Source of the DNA: Macrotis lagotis | Taxonomy: Eukaryota; Chordata; Mammalia; Peramelemorphia; Peramelidae | DNA length: 64,000 bases | Assembly (NCBI RefSeq): GCF_037893015.1 | Contig: NC_133658.1 | Location: 283,799,746 to 283,863,745 of the forward strand | Direction of reading: 5' to 3' | In this document: positions 24,234 through 35,169 of the stretch, in pieces | Layout: each line of letters starts with the position of its first letter | Position numbering within the stretch: position 1 is the first letter of the stretch | Position numbers and translations under genes: made by a program | Notes under the pieces: model-generated | What the model was told of the DNA's origin: nothing | Databases searched by the model: none | The model's input: only the letters and a program-made list of their open reading frames with translations

Positions 24234-25077
24234 TATTATTAGTATTCTTGCCCTACTTTTGTACCATTCCTGTAACTTCCTTATTTTTCTGGTCGGAGAG
24301 ATCAGAAGGTGGAAAAGGTTTAAATCATCTAATAAAAATTACATTACCCTAGTTAGAAAAATGGAACAAGTTTTTTTTTGGGTTTTTTTGCTTTTGTTTT
24401 GCTTTTTTTTTTAGCAAAGCTAGGTTCGAATATTTCAGTTCACTTTAAGTACAGTCAAAATCCCCTTCCCCCTCTCACCTCCACACCCCACCACGGGGCT
24501 CGTGACTTAGGATAGAGAGAACACTATCATTTAGTCACAACTGAAACTAAAAGTAAAGGCACAGGACCCAAGAATGGAATGGGTGGTGAGGGCACCATCT
24601 CTGGAGATCTCCTTTGTTCTTAAATATAAAATTATATTTCAATCTGTTATAAGAGTGAACAGGAATCTCATAATTTATAGCAAAATTTCTGACTTCAAGT
24701 GGCACATCAGTCCAAAAGCTATTCCTATATTGATTCCTATTTCACTTTAATTTTCAAAGCTTCCAAGAATACAGTTAAATATTTAATACTTCATGCAAAC
24801 TTACTTTTCTCTTGTCAGTAAGATTAGCTTTTTTCTTCCTGCTCTAAAGCCATAGACTTTTTTTCCCCTGGGGAAGAGGTGTTCTTGTCTCTCCTAAAAT
24901 AATGCTAAAGAATGTTAGTCCAATCCCTACATTCCCAATCCTTACATTCCCAAATCCCCTTTTGAAAGCTTAGTATTTCTCAGAGTGGTTAATAAGTGTG
25001 CAAACAATTGCATTTACACACGCAAACAGACCAACAACTTAAAAGATAAATAAACTGAAACATTCAAAGGTATATGA
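24234..25077. other. Intergenic DNA with T-rich tract
   Basis: A T/G-rich run at 24369-24415 and a C-rich patch at 24460-24500. No gene or named repeat seen. Confidence 0.4.
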
Positions 25078-25345
25078 TTGCTGTTGTTACTTGTCCTTTG
25101 TTCTCGAAGAGGACTAAAATTTCAAGGAAATGATGCAATGACTTACAAATGAATTGGCTTTAAGTGAAAAAGATCTGTGCAAGGTTCCCAGTCTCACTTT
25201 CTCCCCTGGAACCATCTAGGTCCAGTAACCAGATATGTATCAGGAAGACTGTAGATGATCCTGAATGCAGTGGGAGACTGACCTTTTTAAGGTAAGTTTC
25301 TTAATAGGTCTCAATTTGACTGACCCACTTAGTGATTAAGGCTAG
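25078..25345 (-). mobile_element. Composite SINE, non-tRNA half, minus
   Basis: The 'TTGTCCTTTGTTCTCGAAGA' start, the 'CACTTTCTCCCCTGGAACCATC' centre and a 'CACTTAGTGATTAAGG' end match the family at 29400 and 48968. The tRNA-like head is absent here. Confidence 0.65.
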
Positions 25346-25658
25346 GTAACAAAGAAATGAAGGAAAAATTTAATTCTTTTACCTAGTCAAAAAAAAAATC
25401 CGTCCAGGGAGGGGAAGACAATTTCTGGTCAAAATAGAAATAGTTGCTATTTACATTCACTCTGAGCCATTTAGGGCCCTAACAATGACCAAGTAGGGCT
25501 TGATCTAGGACAATTGTTGATCAACAGAGAGCCCAAGTGATTTTGAACTGGTAAACTCAAGAAATCTTGCCAGCTTTCAGCAATCAAAATTAATTTTCCT
25601 TTTTCCTTTGCACAGAACACTCACAGGTAAAGGTGAGGTATAGAAAGAAGGGGGGGAT

Positions 25659-25664
<6 letters not shown>
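25346..25664. other. Short intergenic stretch
   Basis: No gene or repeat recognised. Confidence 0.35.

Positions 25665-25731
<67 letters not shown>
25665..25731 (+). repeat. (GA)n microsatellite
   Basis: About 33 GA units, nearly perfect. Confidence 0.95.
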
Positions 25732-25737
<6 letters not shown>

Positions 25738-25751
25738 AGAAAAAAGAAAGT

Positions 25752-25965
25752 TTAGATGTAACCAGGTTGCTCAATAAATAGAAGTCAGGGGACTAAAGTC
25801 AGGAATAAAATGAATTCAAATCCAGCCTCAGACACTTGTTGTATGATCCTGCTCAAGTCATTTAACTTCTGTTTGCCTTAATCTACTAGAGAAGAAATTG
25901 CAAATCACTGTGGCTTTGGGGAAAGGCTAGTTTAACTTTAAGCATAGATGACATGACAAAAAAAC
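25752..25965 (+). mobile_element. Diverged two-part tRNA SINE, plus
   Basis: The tRNA-like part has TTCAAATCCAGCCTCAGACA, followed by a 'AGAGAAGAAATTGCAAATCAC' second part. The same family is at 50100 (plus) and 63440 (minus). This copy is heavily diverged. Confidence 0.6.
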
Positions 25966-26247
25966 ATAGAATGACTTGATTTTAAATCTTTATCATGCTA
26001 GGCTCCCTTCTGAAGCAGGTATTTGAGAAAACACAAAAAAACACACATATCAACAAATACAGTCCTGACAACAGACAGGATTCTACTCTCAGTTTAGGTT
26101 AATAACTGTCTCTAGGCACACATACATAAATACGAATGTTACACTTGACATTCTACAAAGACTGACAAAAGCCTGAAACTTCCTCTAAAAATGTACATAA
26201 GAAAGTCTTTTTTTGGGTTTTTTTTTAAATATTATAAATTTAAATAC

Positions 26248-26561
26248 TGTTGGATTCCAGATTGGCTTTCACTCTTGCTCAGTTGCCCAGTTTGGTCCAG
26301 TTGAATATTGCTTCCAGAGAAGCAAAATTTAACAGAGAAAACAAATCTTATCCTCCATAGAAATCCCAAACAACCCACAATCTCCATGGAGATCCCAAAT
26401 GACTCTCAATCCCTATGGAAACTTCAACATCCTGCTTTCCTATGTCACATATCCTATAAAAAGCATGCTCCCCAACTACCTGAAGCCTGCTTGGACCCAG
26501 ACTGCCTGTCATTCCATCCTTAAATAAACAGCTTTACATCCTCCCTCCATTAGTCTCTTGT

Positions 26562-26620
<59 letters not shown>

Positions 26621-26814
26621 AGGGTTTTTGCAAGGCAATTGGGGAATTGGGGTTAAGTGGCTTGCCTAAGGCCACACGGCTAGGTAATTATTAAGTGTCT
26701 GAGGTAGGATTTGAACTCAGGTACCCCTGACTCCAGGGCCGGTGCTCTATCCACTGCACCACCTAGCTGCCCTGGCTCTTCTCTTTATACCAAACTTTTA
26801 GAACTTTCCAAACA
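26248..26814 (+). mobile_element. Retroviral LTR remnant (5' LTR type), plus
   Basis: The LTR signals occur in order: a TATA box TATAAAAA (26455-26462), then AATAAA (26523-26528) 61 bases later, then a C/T-rich U5 ending in CAAACA (26809-26814). A primer-binding-like sequence follows directly. The start at TGTTGGATTCC (26248) is a guess. A SINE with a CT tail has been inserted in U5. No matching second LTR was seen downstream. Confidence 0.6.
26563..26774 (-). mobile_element. tRNA SINE (WSINE1-like) with (CT)n tail, inside an LTR
   Basis: The minus-strand SINE body is 26621-26774 and its far end runs into a CT repeat (about 26571-26620). A 10-bp target duplication, GCTCTTCTCT, lies at 26563-26572 and 26775-26784. 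The microsatellite probably grew from the C/T-rich target at the junction. Confidence 0.85.
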
Positions 26815-26816
26815 TT

Positions 26817-26834
26817 TGGTGGTGAAAACCAGGC
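26817..26834 (+). other. Primer-binding-site-like sequence
   Basis: TGGTGGTGAAAACCAGGC begins with the TGG expected of a tRNA 3'-end complement and starts two bases after the putative LTR end. It resembles the 'TGGTG..GAAACC' form of some gammaretrovirus-like elements. The matching tRNA was not established. Confidence 0.4.
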
Positions 26835-29395
26835 AAGTAATAGCAAGGAATCCTGAAGGCATGAAATTAGGGTAGTAGTTAGCTTTGGCAGCATACTCAG
26901 GTTAACTCCCTGATCTTGCTAGAAGGAGCACTTGCAACCCTCTCCTGGACCTATCAAGTCATTTGTTTTTAAGGACAACTACTCCAATTTGACTACTTTG
27001 GAAGAAAGGACTGATTTGAGAGATAAGACTCCTTTCCAGACACTCCCCCTTCTTCCTTGCCAGGAATCCAGAGGATCCCTTCCAAAATTCTAGCTAGGGG
27101 ATGAACTATCTCAAAGCAGAGAAAGAAAACTGGGATTCTTCTTTCTTTCTCAGCTTAAACTGAAACTAAATAACTCAGCAGGTGGGAACACCCTGTTTGT
27201 TGGTTTTGTTAGAGCCACTGGGGTATCCTGTGTATCATCACCTCTCATAATACTCCTCTTCATGGGGACCTTGAATTTCAAACATTCCTTGGCTACTCAA
27301 TGACCTGAGCAATTTATGTCAGAAACAAGGTAAGTGAAATGAAATTCCGTATGTCCAATTGTTTTTATTAATCCAAGGTAGCACCCTTCCCTTTTGATTT
27401 CTGTTCTACTACTCAAAATTTCCTCCTCCATCTACCCCACACTCTCAAAATTCCTAAGCTACATCAGACTTCCCCATGCCCCGCCCCATCTCCATCCCAT
27501 TGGTCCAACAACTCCTAACCTCCCAGTGTCACCTGGCTCACACCTTATTGAACTATGCCAACCCTGAATTCAATGAGGTTGTCTTCTAAAGGACTGGGAA
27601 AAAATTGTGGGATAGAATTTGAGGAAGAAACATATGCTCTTTTTTTATGCTACCTGGCCCCAATTAAAAAAGTCAGAAGACTGACCTTTGAACAAGATGG
27701 TAAATCAAAAGTTCATCCTTCACTTAGACAAAACTTCCTCCTTCTAAGAACTCTCCTTCCTCTGAAAATCCCCTTTCTCTTAGCTTTCTTCTTGTTGCCT
27801 TCTTTCCTTGCTCTAAAGCTAGAGAGCAAGAGGATCAATCATCCTTGGCCAAAGTGACTTGACACCAGCAGGCAAAATTAATCTCATAATTGCCACCTTG
27901 AAAGGCAATAGTCTATCCTCCCATTCCTTACTCTAGCTTGATCCTCATTTTGGAAATTTTTTCTACTCTCACTCCTCACTCTTTCCTCCTTTTTTCTCAG
28001 AGAAAAATTGCTATCAAATACATTTCAACTCCTGTGTAATCTAAGACCTACCCCACTCTGAAAATTATGCCAAAAGAAATCTCTCAAGAATAAAGTAATG
28101 AATTAACAATATAGTCACCATGTACCTACTATATAGCTAGAAAAATAAAGTTTTTAACAGTTATGATTAAAGGATTTTGGATTTTTGGAATTCTTAAAGT
28201 AAAAGCAAATGGATTTGAAATTTATTAATATGTGTTAACTGCTATTGTTTAAAGACACTAAAAGAAAGAATAATCAGTAGAGAAATGGTTTTAAATCAGC
28301 TATGCTATTTATCAGTCTTTGCTTTGTAACTGTGGATTTTTTTCCACTTTTGCATAAAGTTAAGATAAAGTTATATCTAAACTCTTTGTTATCTTCTATG
28401 AAAAATTAAATTGTTTGAATTCATATTATATTTTTGAAACCTTAAGATTGAAAAGTATAGCTCTCCATAGGGTAGATGGGTGGGCAGGAAGGGACAACAA
28501 ACCCGGGTCCCTTTTCTGAAAACCCTGCTAATTCAGTATGGGCAAAATCAACTAGCTCTGTGAAATAAGTCGACTTTAGTCCTGCAGTTTCTAAACAGTG
28601 AACTTCGCTTGTTGCAGATCTGCAAGTTCCTACCTAATACAGAAATGATTTCTAATGATTTTGTTTTTATACCAGGACAAATTTAAACTAGAGAAGAAAA
28701 CAAAAATGAAAATTGATGATTGAAATTTCTAATGATATTTGAATTGATTTCTGTTTGATTACATATAGCAACCTATAAAAGAAAATAACTGTATCTAGCC
28801 TTAAGTTGTAACTGATGGAGTTTGCTACTTGGGATAAAAGACTTTGGGACTTTGATAAATTTTATTCTAAAGTTTGACTTTAGGTTTTGTTGTTTGATGA
28901 GTCATTAAGTCAGTAATATACCATTCAGAAAAATGCTACAACCTAAACTGTGGAGATGTCCAGAAACAAGCTGAAAGGACAAACTTTGGTCTCAATCCAA
29001 GATAGATTCCCCTTCTAGCTCAATTTTCCTGTTGCTCCTTGAAAAGGACTATTTTTCCACCTGGCTATTCTGAATCATGACTGCATGGCTGGTTGTTAAC
29101 TGTGACACTTATCTAAAGCCAAAGAAAACTAAGGATGTTTGGTCCTGGTAGAGTTCAAAGACTAATTTGATTTAGTTTTAATCATGTCAAGGCGTTATGC
29201 CTTTCTAGCAGGTTTCCAGAAACACAACAAGAAGCCAATGAAAGACATAGGTACTTGCACAATATGCCCTGTTACCAGAGTGTTCCACTGATAAAACCAA
29301 TACTGCCTAGATTGGGTAACTATCATATGATACATACTAGATACATTTATTCAACTATCAACTATTCACACTTCCCTGAATTGTTATTGCTGGTC
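26835..29395. other. Possible decayed ERV interior, then unassigned DNA
   Basis: Follows the LTR and the primer-site-like sequence. The C/A-rich stretch at about 27370-27860 could be old retroviral coding DNA. The longest plus frame (27555-27857, 100 codons) has no motif I recognise. From about 28100 it is AT-rich with no identifiable feature. Confidence 0.3.
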
Positions 29396-29399
29396 TTCC

Positions 29400-29695
29400 T
29401 TTTTGCTTTAGATATCTAGATGGTACAGTGGATAGAGCACTGATCATAAAGTCAGGAGGATAGGAGTTTGAATTCAGTCTCAGACACTTGCAACTTACTA
29501 TTTGTGTGACCTTGGGCAAGTTCCTTAATCCTGATTTTTCTCACATCCAGGGCCATCTATAGTCATCCTGATTTCATATTTGGTCACTGGACCCAGATGG
29601 CTCTGGAGGAGAAAGTGAGGTTGGTGACTTAACAGCCTCACCTCCCTGATGTCATGGTCTTCTTTGAGAATGAAGGACAAGCATCATACTTTTTT
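29400..29695 (+). mobile_element. Composite SINE: tRNA-like head plus second module
   Basis: The head 'GATGGTACAGTGGATAGAGC' leads through 'CCTTGGGCAAGTTCCTTAA' into the module seen in reverse at 23495, 25078 and 48968 ('GGACCCAGATGGCTCTGGAG', 'TTGAGAATGAAGGACAAGC'). It shows that those partial elements belong to one composite SINE. Confidence 0.75.
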
Positions 29696-30116
29696 GTTAT
29701 TAATGTATGCATATTATCAACTTTCAATAGCTTGGATTATGAACTAAGTATATCATGAAAAAGACCACAATTTACAAGCCTTACAACCCCCTACCTATGC
29801 CTTCCCATAATTGGACTGGTCTGTTCCCTTTTCTACTTCTCACCACATATTAAGGAGGCTCCCAACAAAAATCAGACCTTTCCCATCTTAAAACACACAT
29901 CAGGAGTAGGAAATGTGGAGGAGGCCTCTTGACCTTTATTTCTTTTTTTATTTTATTTAATACTAATTCTCATTTTGTACAAATAATGATTTTTTACATT
30001 AATAAAGTATTCTTGTTTAAGAGTAAATGAAATACCCGCTCCCCCCACAAATATAGACTTGCTTGAGTAATAAAGTAAAGGGGAGAGAAAAAAATTAAAA
30101 TTAAAAAAATAATAGT

Positions 30117-30812
30117 AATAATTGTAGGTATGGCCAGGTGGCGCAATGGACAGAGCACCAGCCCTGGTGCCACGAGCACCCAAGCCCACATCTGGCCCCT
30201 TACACCCAACAATCACTCAGCCATGTGACATGCAAGCGACCCGAACCCCACTGCCCTGCAAAAACCAAAAAAAAAAAAAAAAGACCCAAAATAAAATAAA
30301 ATAATAATAATAGTAGGGGTGGCTGGGTAGCAGACTAAGCATTGGTCCTTCAGCCAGGAGCACCCAGGTCCAAATCCGGCCTCAGACACCCAAAAATCAC
30401 CCTGCTATGCGGCCCCAGGCAGGCCACCCAGCCCCATTTGCCCTGTACCCCCCCTCAAAAATAATAATAAAAAATGTGCTTCAGTCTTTGTTCCAACACC
30501 AACAACTCTGTCGTGGGTGGTTCATATTCTTTATGGTAAGTCCATCGCAAAAGTTACTTCCATATTTTTCCACCATTGTCATTTCTGATTGCAACTCCCT
30601 CCTTTTGTATTTCACCATTACCATGTACTATATTTTCTCTCTCCTTTCACTCTGACTCTGCTGTAAGGTAGCTGAGTAGCACAGCAGACAGATCTCTGGC
30701 TCTGGGGCCAAGAGGTCCCGAGCCCCCTACTACTCCTTAGGCCCAGCATCTACCTGGTCCTATGGACCCGGACAGGCCATCCAATCCCAGCCCCTTGAAA
30801 GAAGTAAAAAAG
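30117..30812 (+). repeat. Three SINE-like modules in the HAL1-like 3' region
   Basis: Modules at 30117-30290, 30314-30475 and 30663-30812 each align to the WSINE1-like SINE from the head (GGCCAGGTGGCGCAATGGAC) to the tail (CCCTGCAAAAACC). All are plus-oriented, antisense to the HAL1-like element. They share unusual T-to-C (and some A-to-G) changes compared with ordinary copies, for example ACCCAACAATCACTCAGCC against ACTTAATAATTACCTAGCT. Confidence 0.65.
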
Positions 30813-31313
30813 AAAATGTGTTATAATTGACTGCTCTCCCCCCATAGTCCATGCTCTCCTCCATCACTCACATTCCCCCCTTCTCCCTGTCCCACCCTCT
30901 CTCCTTCTTACTACAGATACCTATACCCCATTGAGTATATATGTTTCCTCTCCTAGCCACCTCTGATGAGAGCAAAGATTCCCTCATTCCCCCTTGCCTT
31001 CCCCCCTTCCATATCATTGCAATAGCTCATTGTAGTAAAGAAAAGTCTTATTATATGAAATATCTTGGCCTATTCCCCCTTTCCTTTTTCTTTCTCCTAT
31101 TACATTTCCCTTTTTTTCTATTGACTCCATTTTTACACCATATTTTATCTTTGAATTCCACTTTCTCCTGTGCTTCAACTATAAAAGCTCCTTCTACCTG
31201 CTCTATTAACTGAATAGGTTCATATGAGTATTATCAATGTCATTTTTCTATACAGGAATACATGCAGTTCATCATCATTAAGTCCCTCATATTTTCCCCT
31301 TCTCCTCCACTCT

Positions 31314-32403
31314 CTATGCTTCACCTGAGTGCTGTATCTGAAGATCAAACCTTCTGTTCAGCTCTGGCCATTCCAACAGGAACATTTGAAATTCCCCTGG
31401 TTCATTGAAAGTCCATCTTTTTCCCTGAAAGAGGATATTCAGCATTCCTCGGTAGTTGATTCTTGGCTGCATTCTAAGCTCTTTTGCCTTACGGTATATT
31501 ATATTCCAAGCCCTACAAGCTTCCAGTTTAGTTGCTGCTAAGTCCTGTGTGATCCTGACTGCAGCTCCAGGATATTTGAACTGTGTCCTTCTGGCTGCTT
31601 CTAATATTTTCTCTTTGACTTGGGAGTTCTGGAACTTGGCTATAATATTCCTAGAGGTTGGTTTTTTGGGATCTCTTTCTTGGGAGGATCGGTGGATTCT
31701 CTCCATTTCTATTTTGCCCTTTGCTTCTAGAATATCAGGACAATCTTCCTGTAGTAATTCTTTGAAAATGATGTCATGGCTCTTTTCCTGATCATGACTT
31801 TCAGGTATTCCAATAATTTTTAACTTATCTTTCCTAAGTCTGTTTTCCATATCAGTTGTTTTTTCAATGAGATATTTCACATTTTCTTCTAATTTTTCAT
31901 TTATTTGGTTTTGAAGTATTGATTCCTGATTTCTAGTAAATTCATCAATCTCCCTGCATTCTATTCTTTGTATGAAGGATTTGTTCTCCTCAGAGAGTTT
32001 TCTTATCTCTTTTTCCATCTGGGCAATTTTACTTTTTAAAGCATTCTTCTCCTCCATAACTTTTTGAACTGTTTTATCCATTTGACCTAGGCTGGTTTTT
32101 AGCATGCTATTTTCTTTACCATTTTTTTGGATTTCCTTGACTAGGCTGCTGACTTCATTTTCATATTTTTCCTGCCTCTCTCTCCTTTCTTTTCCCAGTT
32201 TTTCTTCTAACTCCCTCATTTGATTTTCAAAGTCTGTTTTGAGCTCTGTCATAGCCTGAGCCCAACTTCTGTTTTTCTTGGAGTTTTTAGATGCAGGAGC
32301 TTGTGCTTCCTCATCTTCAGACTGAGTATTTTGATCCTTCTTGAGTTCTTTTGCAAAATATTTCTCAATGGTGTTCCTCTTTTTTTCTCTGCTTGCTCAT
32401 TTT
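31314..32403 (-). pseudogene. L1/HAL1 ORF1, one frameshift from open
   Basis: The open part is 32252-31314 (312 codons): a coiled coil of Glu/Lys/Gln heptads (residues about 1-130), an RRM-like block ('LRKDKLKIIGIPESHDQEK') and the C-terminal domain with 'EKILEAARRTQFKYPGAAVRI'. Upstream, an ATG at about 32401 starts a likely true N-terminus, but a run of seven A near 32383 puts it out of frame by one base. L1 ORF1p is an RNA-binding chaperone. Having only this ORF is what defines HAL1. The stop follows a Gly-Glu-Ala end. Confidence 0.85.
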
Positions 32404-32608
32404 CCCAGCCTTAGCCTGTTTTGGGGGTTCTTCCTGAGCTTTTGGGACACTCCCACAAGGGTCCCGGGTTGTTCCCCCAATTTGAGCCCCGTGCTCCCCG
32501 GGATGTAGCTCAGGAGACTACCCTGCTGCTGTGAGCCCAGGCTCCCAGTGCCCTGGGGCTGCCTCCAGGAGGCTGAAGTTCTTTCACTCTGGTGAGCCAC
32601 CCCTCTTA

Positions 32609-33834
32609 ATTATCTTTTCTTTTGTTTGTTTGTATTTTCACCCTTTATGTTCTTATTACCATTAATTCTGATGAAGGACACCAGAACATAAGCAGTTCAT
32701 TTCTGCAGAAAATCTGGCTGTAGTTGGCTTTGTTTATTGACAGGCCCCAGGGTAGGGATTTAGTTCAACCTAATTGAGAGTAAACACCTCCAAGAGAAGG
32801 AATGCAAAAACTTTACTGGAATTCTACTAGATTTGTTCAGAGGGAGTGGCAGGTAATTGGTGATGTTACATTTGATATTATCAATTTTTCTTTCAATAAT
32901 GATTGGAAAGGAAGCCCCAGGGGAAGGTGAGAAGATGAGTCACAGTCTGAAAGATGCTCAGAGAGAAGAAATTAGTTTGCTCTGCCCCACCTCCAAAGCC
33001 ACCTTCCCCACCCCCACTTATACACAAACACACACAATCTAATTTTTGCTTTGGTTTTTTTTTTATTTTTTCTCTAAGTGAAAGAAAATCCTTCTTAACT
33101 TTCTACATTTCATGGTACTCTCCCCTTGGACCACAACCTTCAACAGAAAGAGATTCACAGCAGGGCACAAGGTCAATTGTAGTGCTTTTCTCTCTTAAGG
33201 GAAGAGAGGGTGGAAGAAAGAAAGCCAAATGAAAGTAGTAAGCAAAGTTTAAGGGCAGTTTGCTGAAAAGTCTCCACTGTATCCCTAGGAGTTATATGAC
33301 ATGACTAAAAATCACATCTTTATAGTTTCTTCTATCATTTTAAACCATTGTCTCTAAAATGCTCCAGATGAGGAGTCACCTAGGAAGCTAGCACTAACTC
33401 CATTAGTATTCAAAAAATGTAATCAGATTTCTTTTCAGCTAGCCAGAGAGGATATGCTGAAAGTTAGGGGAAAAGGTACATTTTGATGGTGGAAGGAAAA
33501 TAGAATGGGATCTAGGGGGTGCTGAGAGGGAAAGCACGGTCCAGTTGGCCTTGATGATTTGAAAAGTCTGGAGACAGCATGAGGACCATCTTATTTAGAT
33601 CAGAGGCAGAAGGAAAGGAATTCCAAGATGTCTACAATCTTCCTAGAGGCAGACAATGAAAGAGACACCCCTGAGAGGAAGTGTGTGGGAAAAAGTTTTG
33701 AGATTTCTTCAATAAAATATTATAGATTGAAATTGGTTAACTATGTGCCCCTCCTCCCTTGACAAAGCAAACTTCTGGGATATTGTTGAAGAGTCAACTG
33801 ACTTCATTTTATCTGTTGATGTCTGGAGAATCAT
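32609..33834. other. Intergenic DNA, nothing assigned
   Basis: Includes purine-rich stretches and a T-rich run at 33053-33070. No gene or clear repeat. Confidence 0.4.
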
Positions 33835-34155
33835 TCAATTCCTGGCACTAAAGAGATAATATGGTTTTGGTTTGAATTTTATGCTCTTTTCCTTAGATCA
33901 GTTTGCTTTGTTTGAATTCTATGCCCCTTTCCCTAGGGTAGTTTTCATGTTTAGATTGTGAGACCACATTCCTCATTAACGAGGGTGGGTCAGTTGGGGG
34001 GGGAGGAAATAAAGTTAGGATAAATGTGATTCTTGGGCCTTTCGCTTTGGCCTCAATCTCTGTAATTGGTTGTGACCCTTTTGTTGAGGAATGAATAAAG
34101 CCATCTCTTCATACCTTGAGAGATCTCTGAAATGTATTTAAGTGGCATTTGTCTC
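33835..34155 (+). mobile_element. LTR-like fragment, plus
   Basis: AATAAA at 34095-34100 is preceded by a 37-40 bp imperfect tandem duplication (about 33867-33945, unit 'TTTGAATTYTATGCYCYTTTCC'), typical of an LTR U3. It ends in TCACACA. Neither edge nor a target duplication could be fixed, so this is tentative. Confidence 0.35.
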
Positions 34156-34564
34156 ACACAGAATAACTTTTCTCCCAAGAGTTATGCTTTTGAGTAGCTT
34201 CTGATAATAAGAATTGACTTCCTCCATTCAGTATTCCTGCACTGAACCCTGAACTGAGAACATTCAGTCCTTTTGGAATCCATAGTATTTTCACCAGTCC
34301 TTTCTGCCTCCAAAAGAGGAAACATCATTGCCAAATAGTACCTAGGATCTCAGCAAGGTCTCCTAAGGTTTCTAGGAGCCCTGCTTTTTTCTTTTTTCTT
34401 GCTTTAGTTATAGGGTAGCTTAAAATTCCTTTTCTTCTCATCTCTTTAAGATTTTATTAATTTTGAGTTTTACAATTTTTCCCCAAACCTTCCTTCACCA
34501 CTCCCCAGTCAGTCTGTTAGCCTTTACATTGTTTCCATGATATGCATTGATCTAAGTTGAATGT

Positions 34565-34716
34565 TGTGAGAAATGTAGGGTGTTGGTCTTCACAGGTTAT
34601 GGAGGGGAGCCTTAGGGAATCCATTACAAAAGGGGAAGCTGTGAGAAATATGGGGTGATGGTCTTCACAGGGTGTGGAGGGGAGCCCTTAGGGAATCCAT
34701 TACAAAGGGGGAATGG
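34565..34716 (+). repeat. 75-bp tandem duplication at the LTR 5' end
   Basis: Units 34565-34639 and 34640-34716 both start TGTGAGAAAT and share the GGTCTTCACAGG and GGAGGGGAGCC blocks. They lie where U3 enhancers usually sit. Confidence 0.9.
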
Positions 34717-35169
34717 CCCAGCCAATCACAATACTGGAAGAGTCTTCCTAATCCCATTCCAGGGATACCAAACCCCAATGGTCAAGAGTGACCTAGAGAT
34801 CTTGACCTAATGCTACTGAGTTTGTGCAACTAGGTAATTGAATATTAACCCACACACCTCCTGTGAGGATTGGGGTTCTTTACCATATCCTGCATTGGAT
34901 GATGTGAGGGGGGAATCATATTAGGGGCATATCATGGAATGGATGGACCTTTTAGATTGTAACTCAAACTCTGAGAGCCTATGAACATCCAAGAAGGAGG
35001 GGAAAGAGTTCCTGAAGACAATAAATTACAGGACTCCTGAGACTAAGGTGTGCTTCATGCCTAGGAGTGAAGCATCCGTATCTTGTAAGGTGTATCTTGC
35101 AAAGTTTGTGAATAAAATGTACAAATTTCTCTCACTCTAGCAGGTTTTTCTTTTCATTCATTTATAACA
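34565..35169 (+). mobile_element. Solo LTR (605 bp) inside an L1, plus
   Basis: Starts TGTGAGAAAT and ends TTTATAACA, with a perfect 5-bp duplication, AATGT, at 34560-34564 and 35170-35174. Without the insert, the L1 sequence is continuous. AATAAA at 35111-35116 gives the orientation. There is no internal viral sequence, so it is a solo LTR left by recombination. Confidence 0.85.

Larger units (their letters stand above)
29937..32608 (-). mobile_element. HAL1-like half-LINE: ORF1 but no ORF2, minus
   Basis: On the minus strand a GC-rich leader (32608-32404) is followed by an L1-type ORF1 (32403-31314), about 0.5 kb of C/T-rich spacer, three SINE-like modules (30812-30663, 30475-30314, 30290-30117) and an A-rich tail near 29937. 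No endonuclease or RT sequence is present anywhere in it. That layout fits HAL1, the non-autonomous L1 derivative that keeps only ORF1. An alternative is an L1 whose ORF2 was deleted, but the ordered 3' region with its own tail argues for a true element. No target duplication was found. Confidence 0.65.

Noticed and set aside
29953-30216. Minus-strand 87- and 72-codon frames
   Set aside because: They cover the tail and a SINE-like module of the HAL1-like element, with no conserved protein.
31456-31791. 111-codon plus-strand frame
   Set aside because: It is the antisense shadow of the HAL1-like ORF1, which has clear coiled-coil and C-terminal domain motifs.
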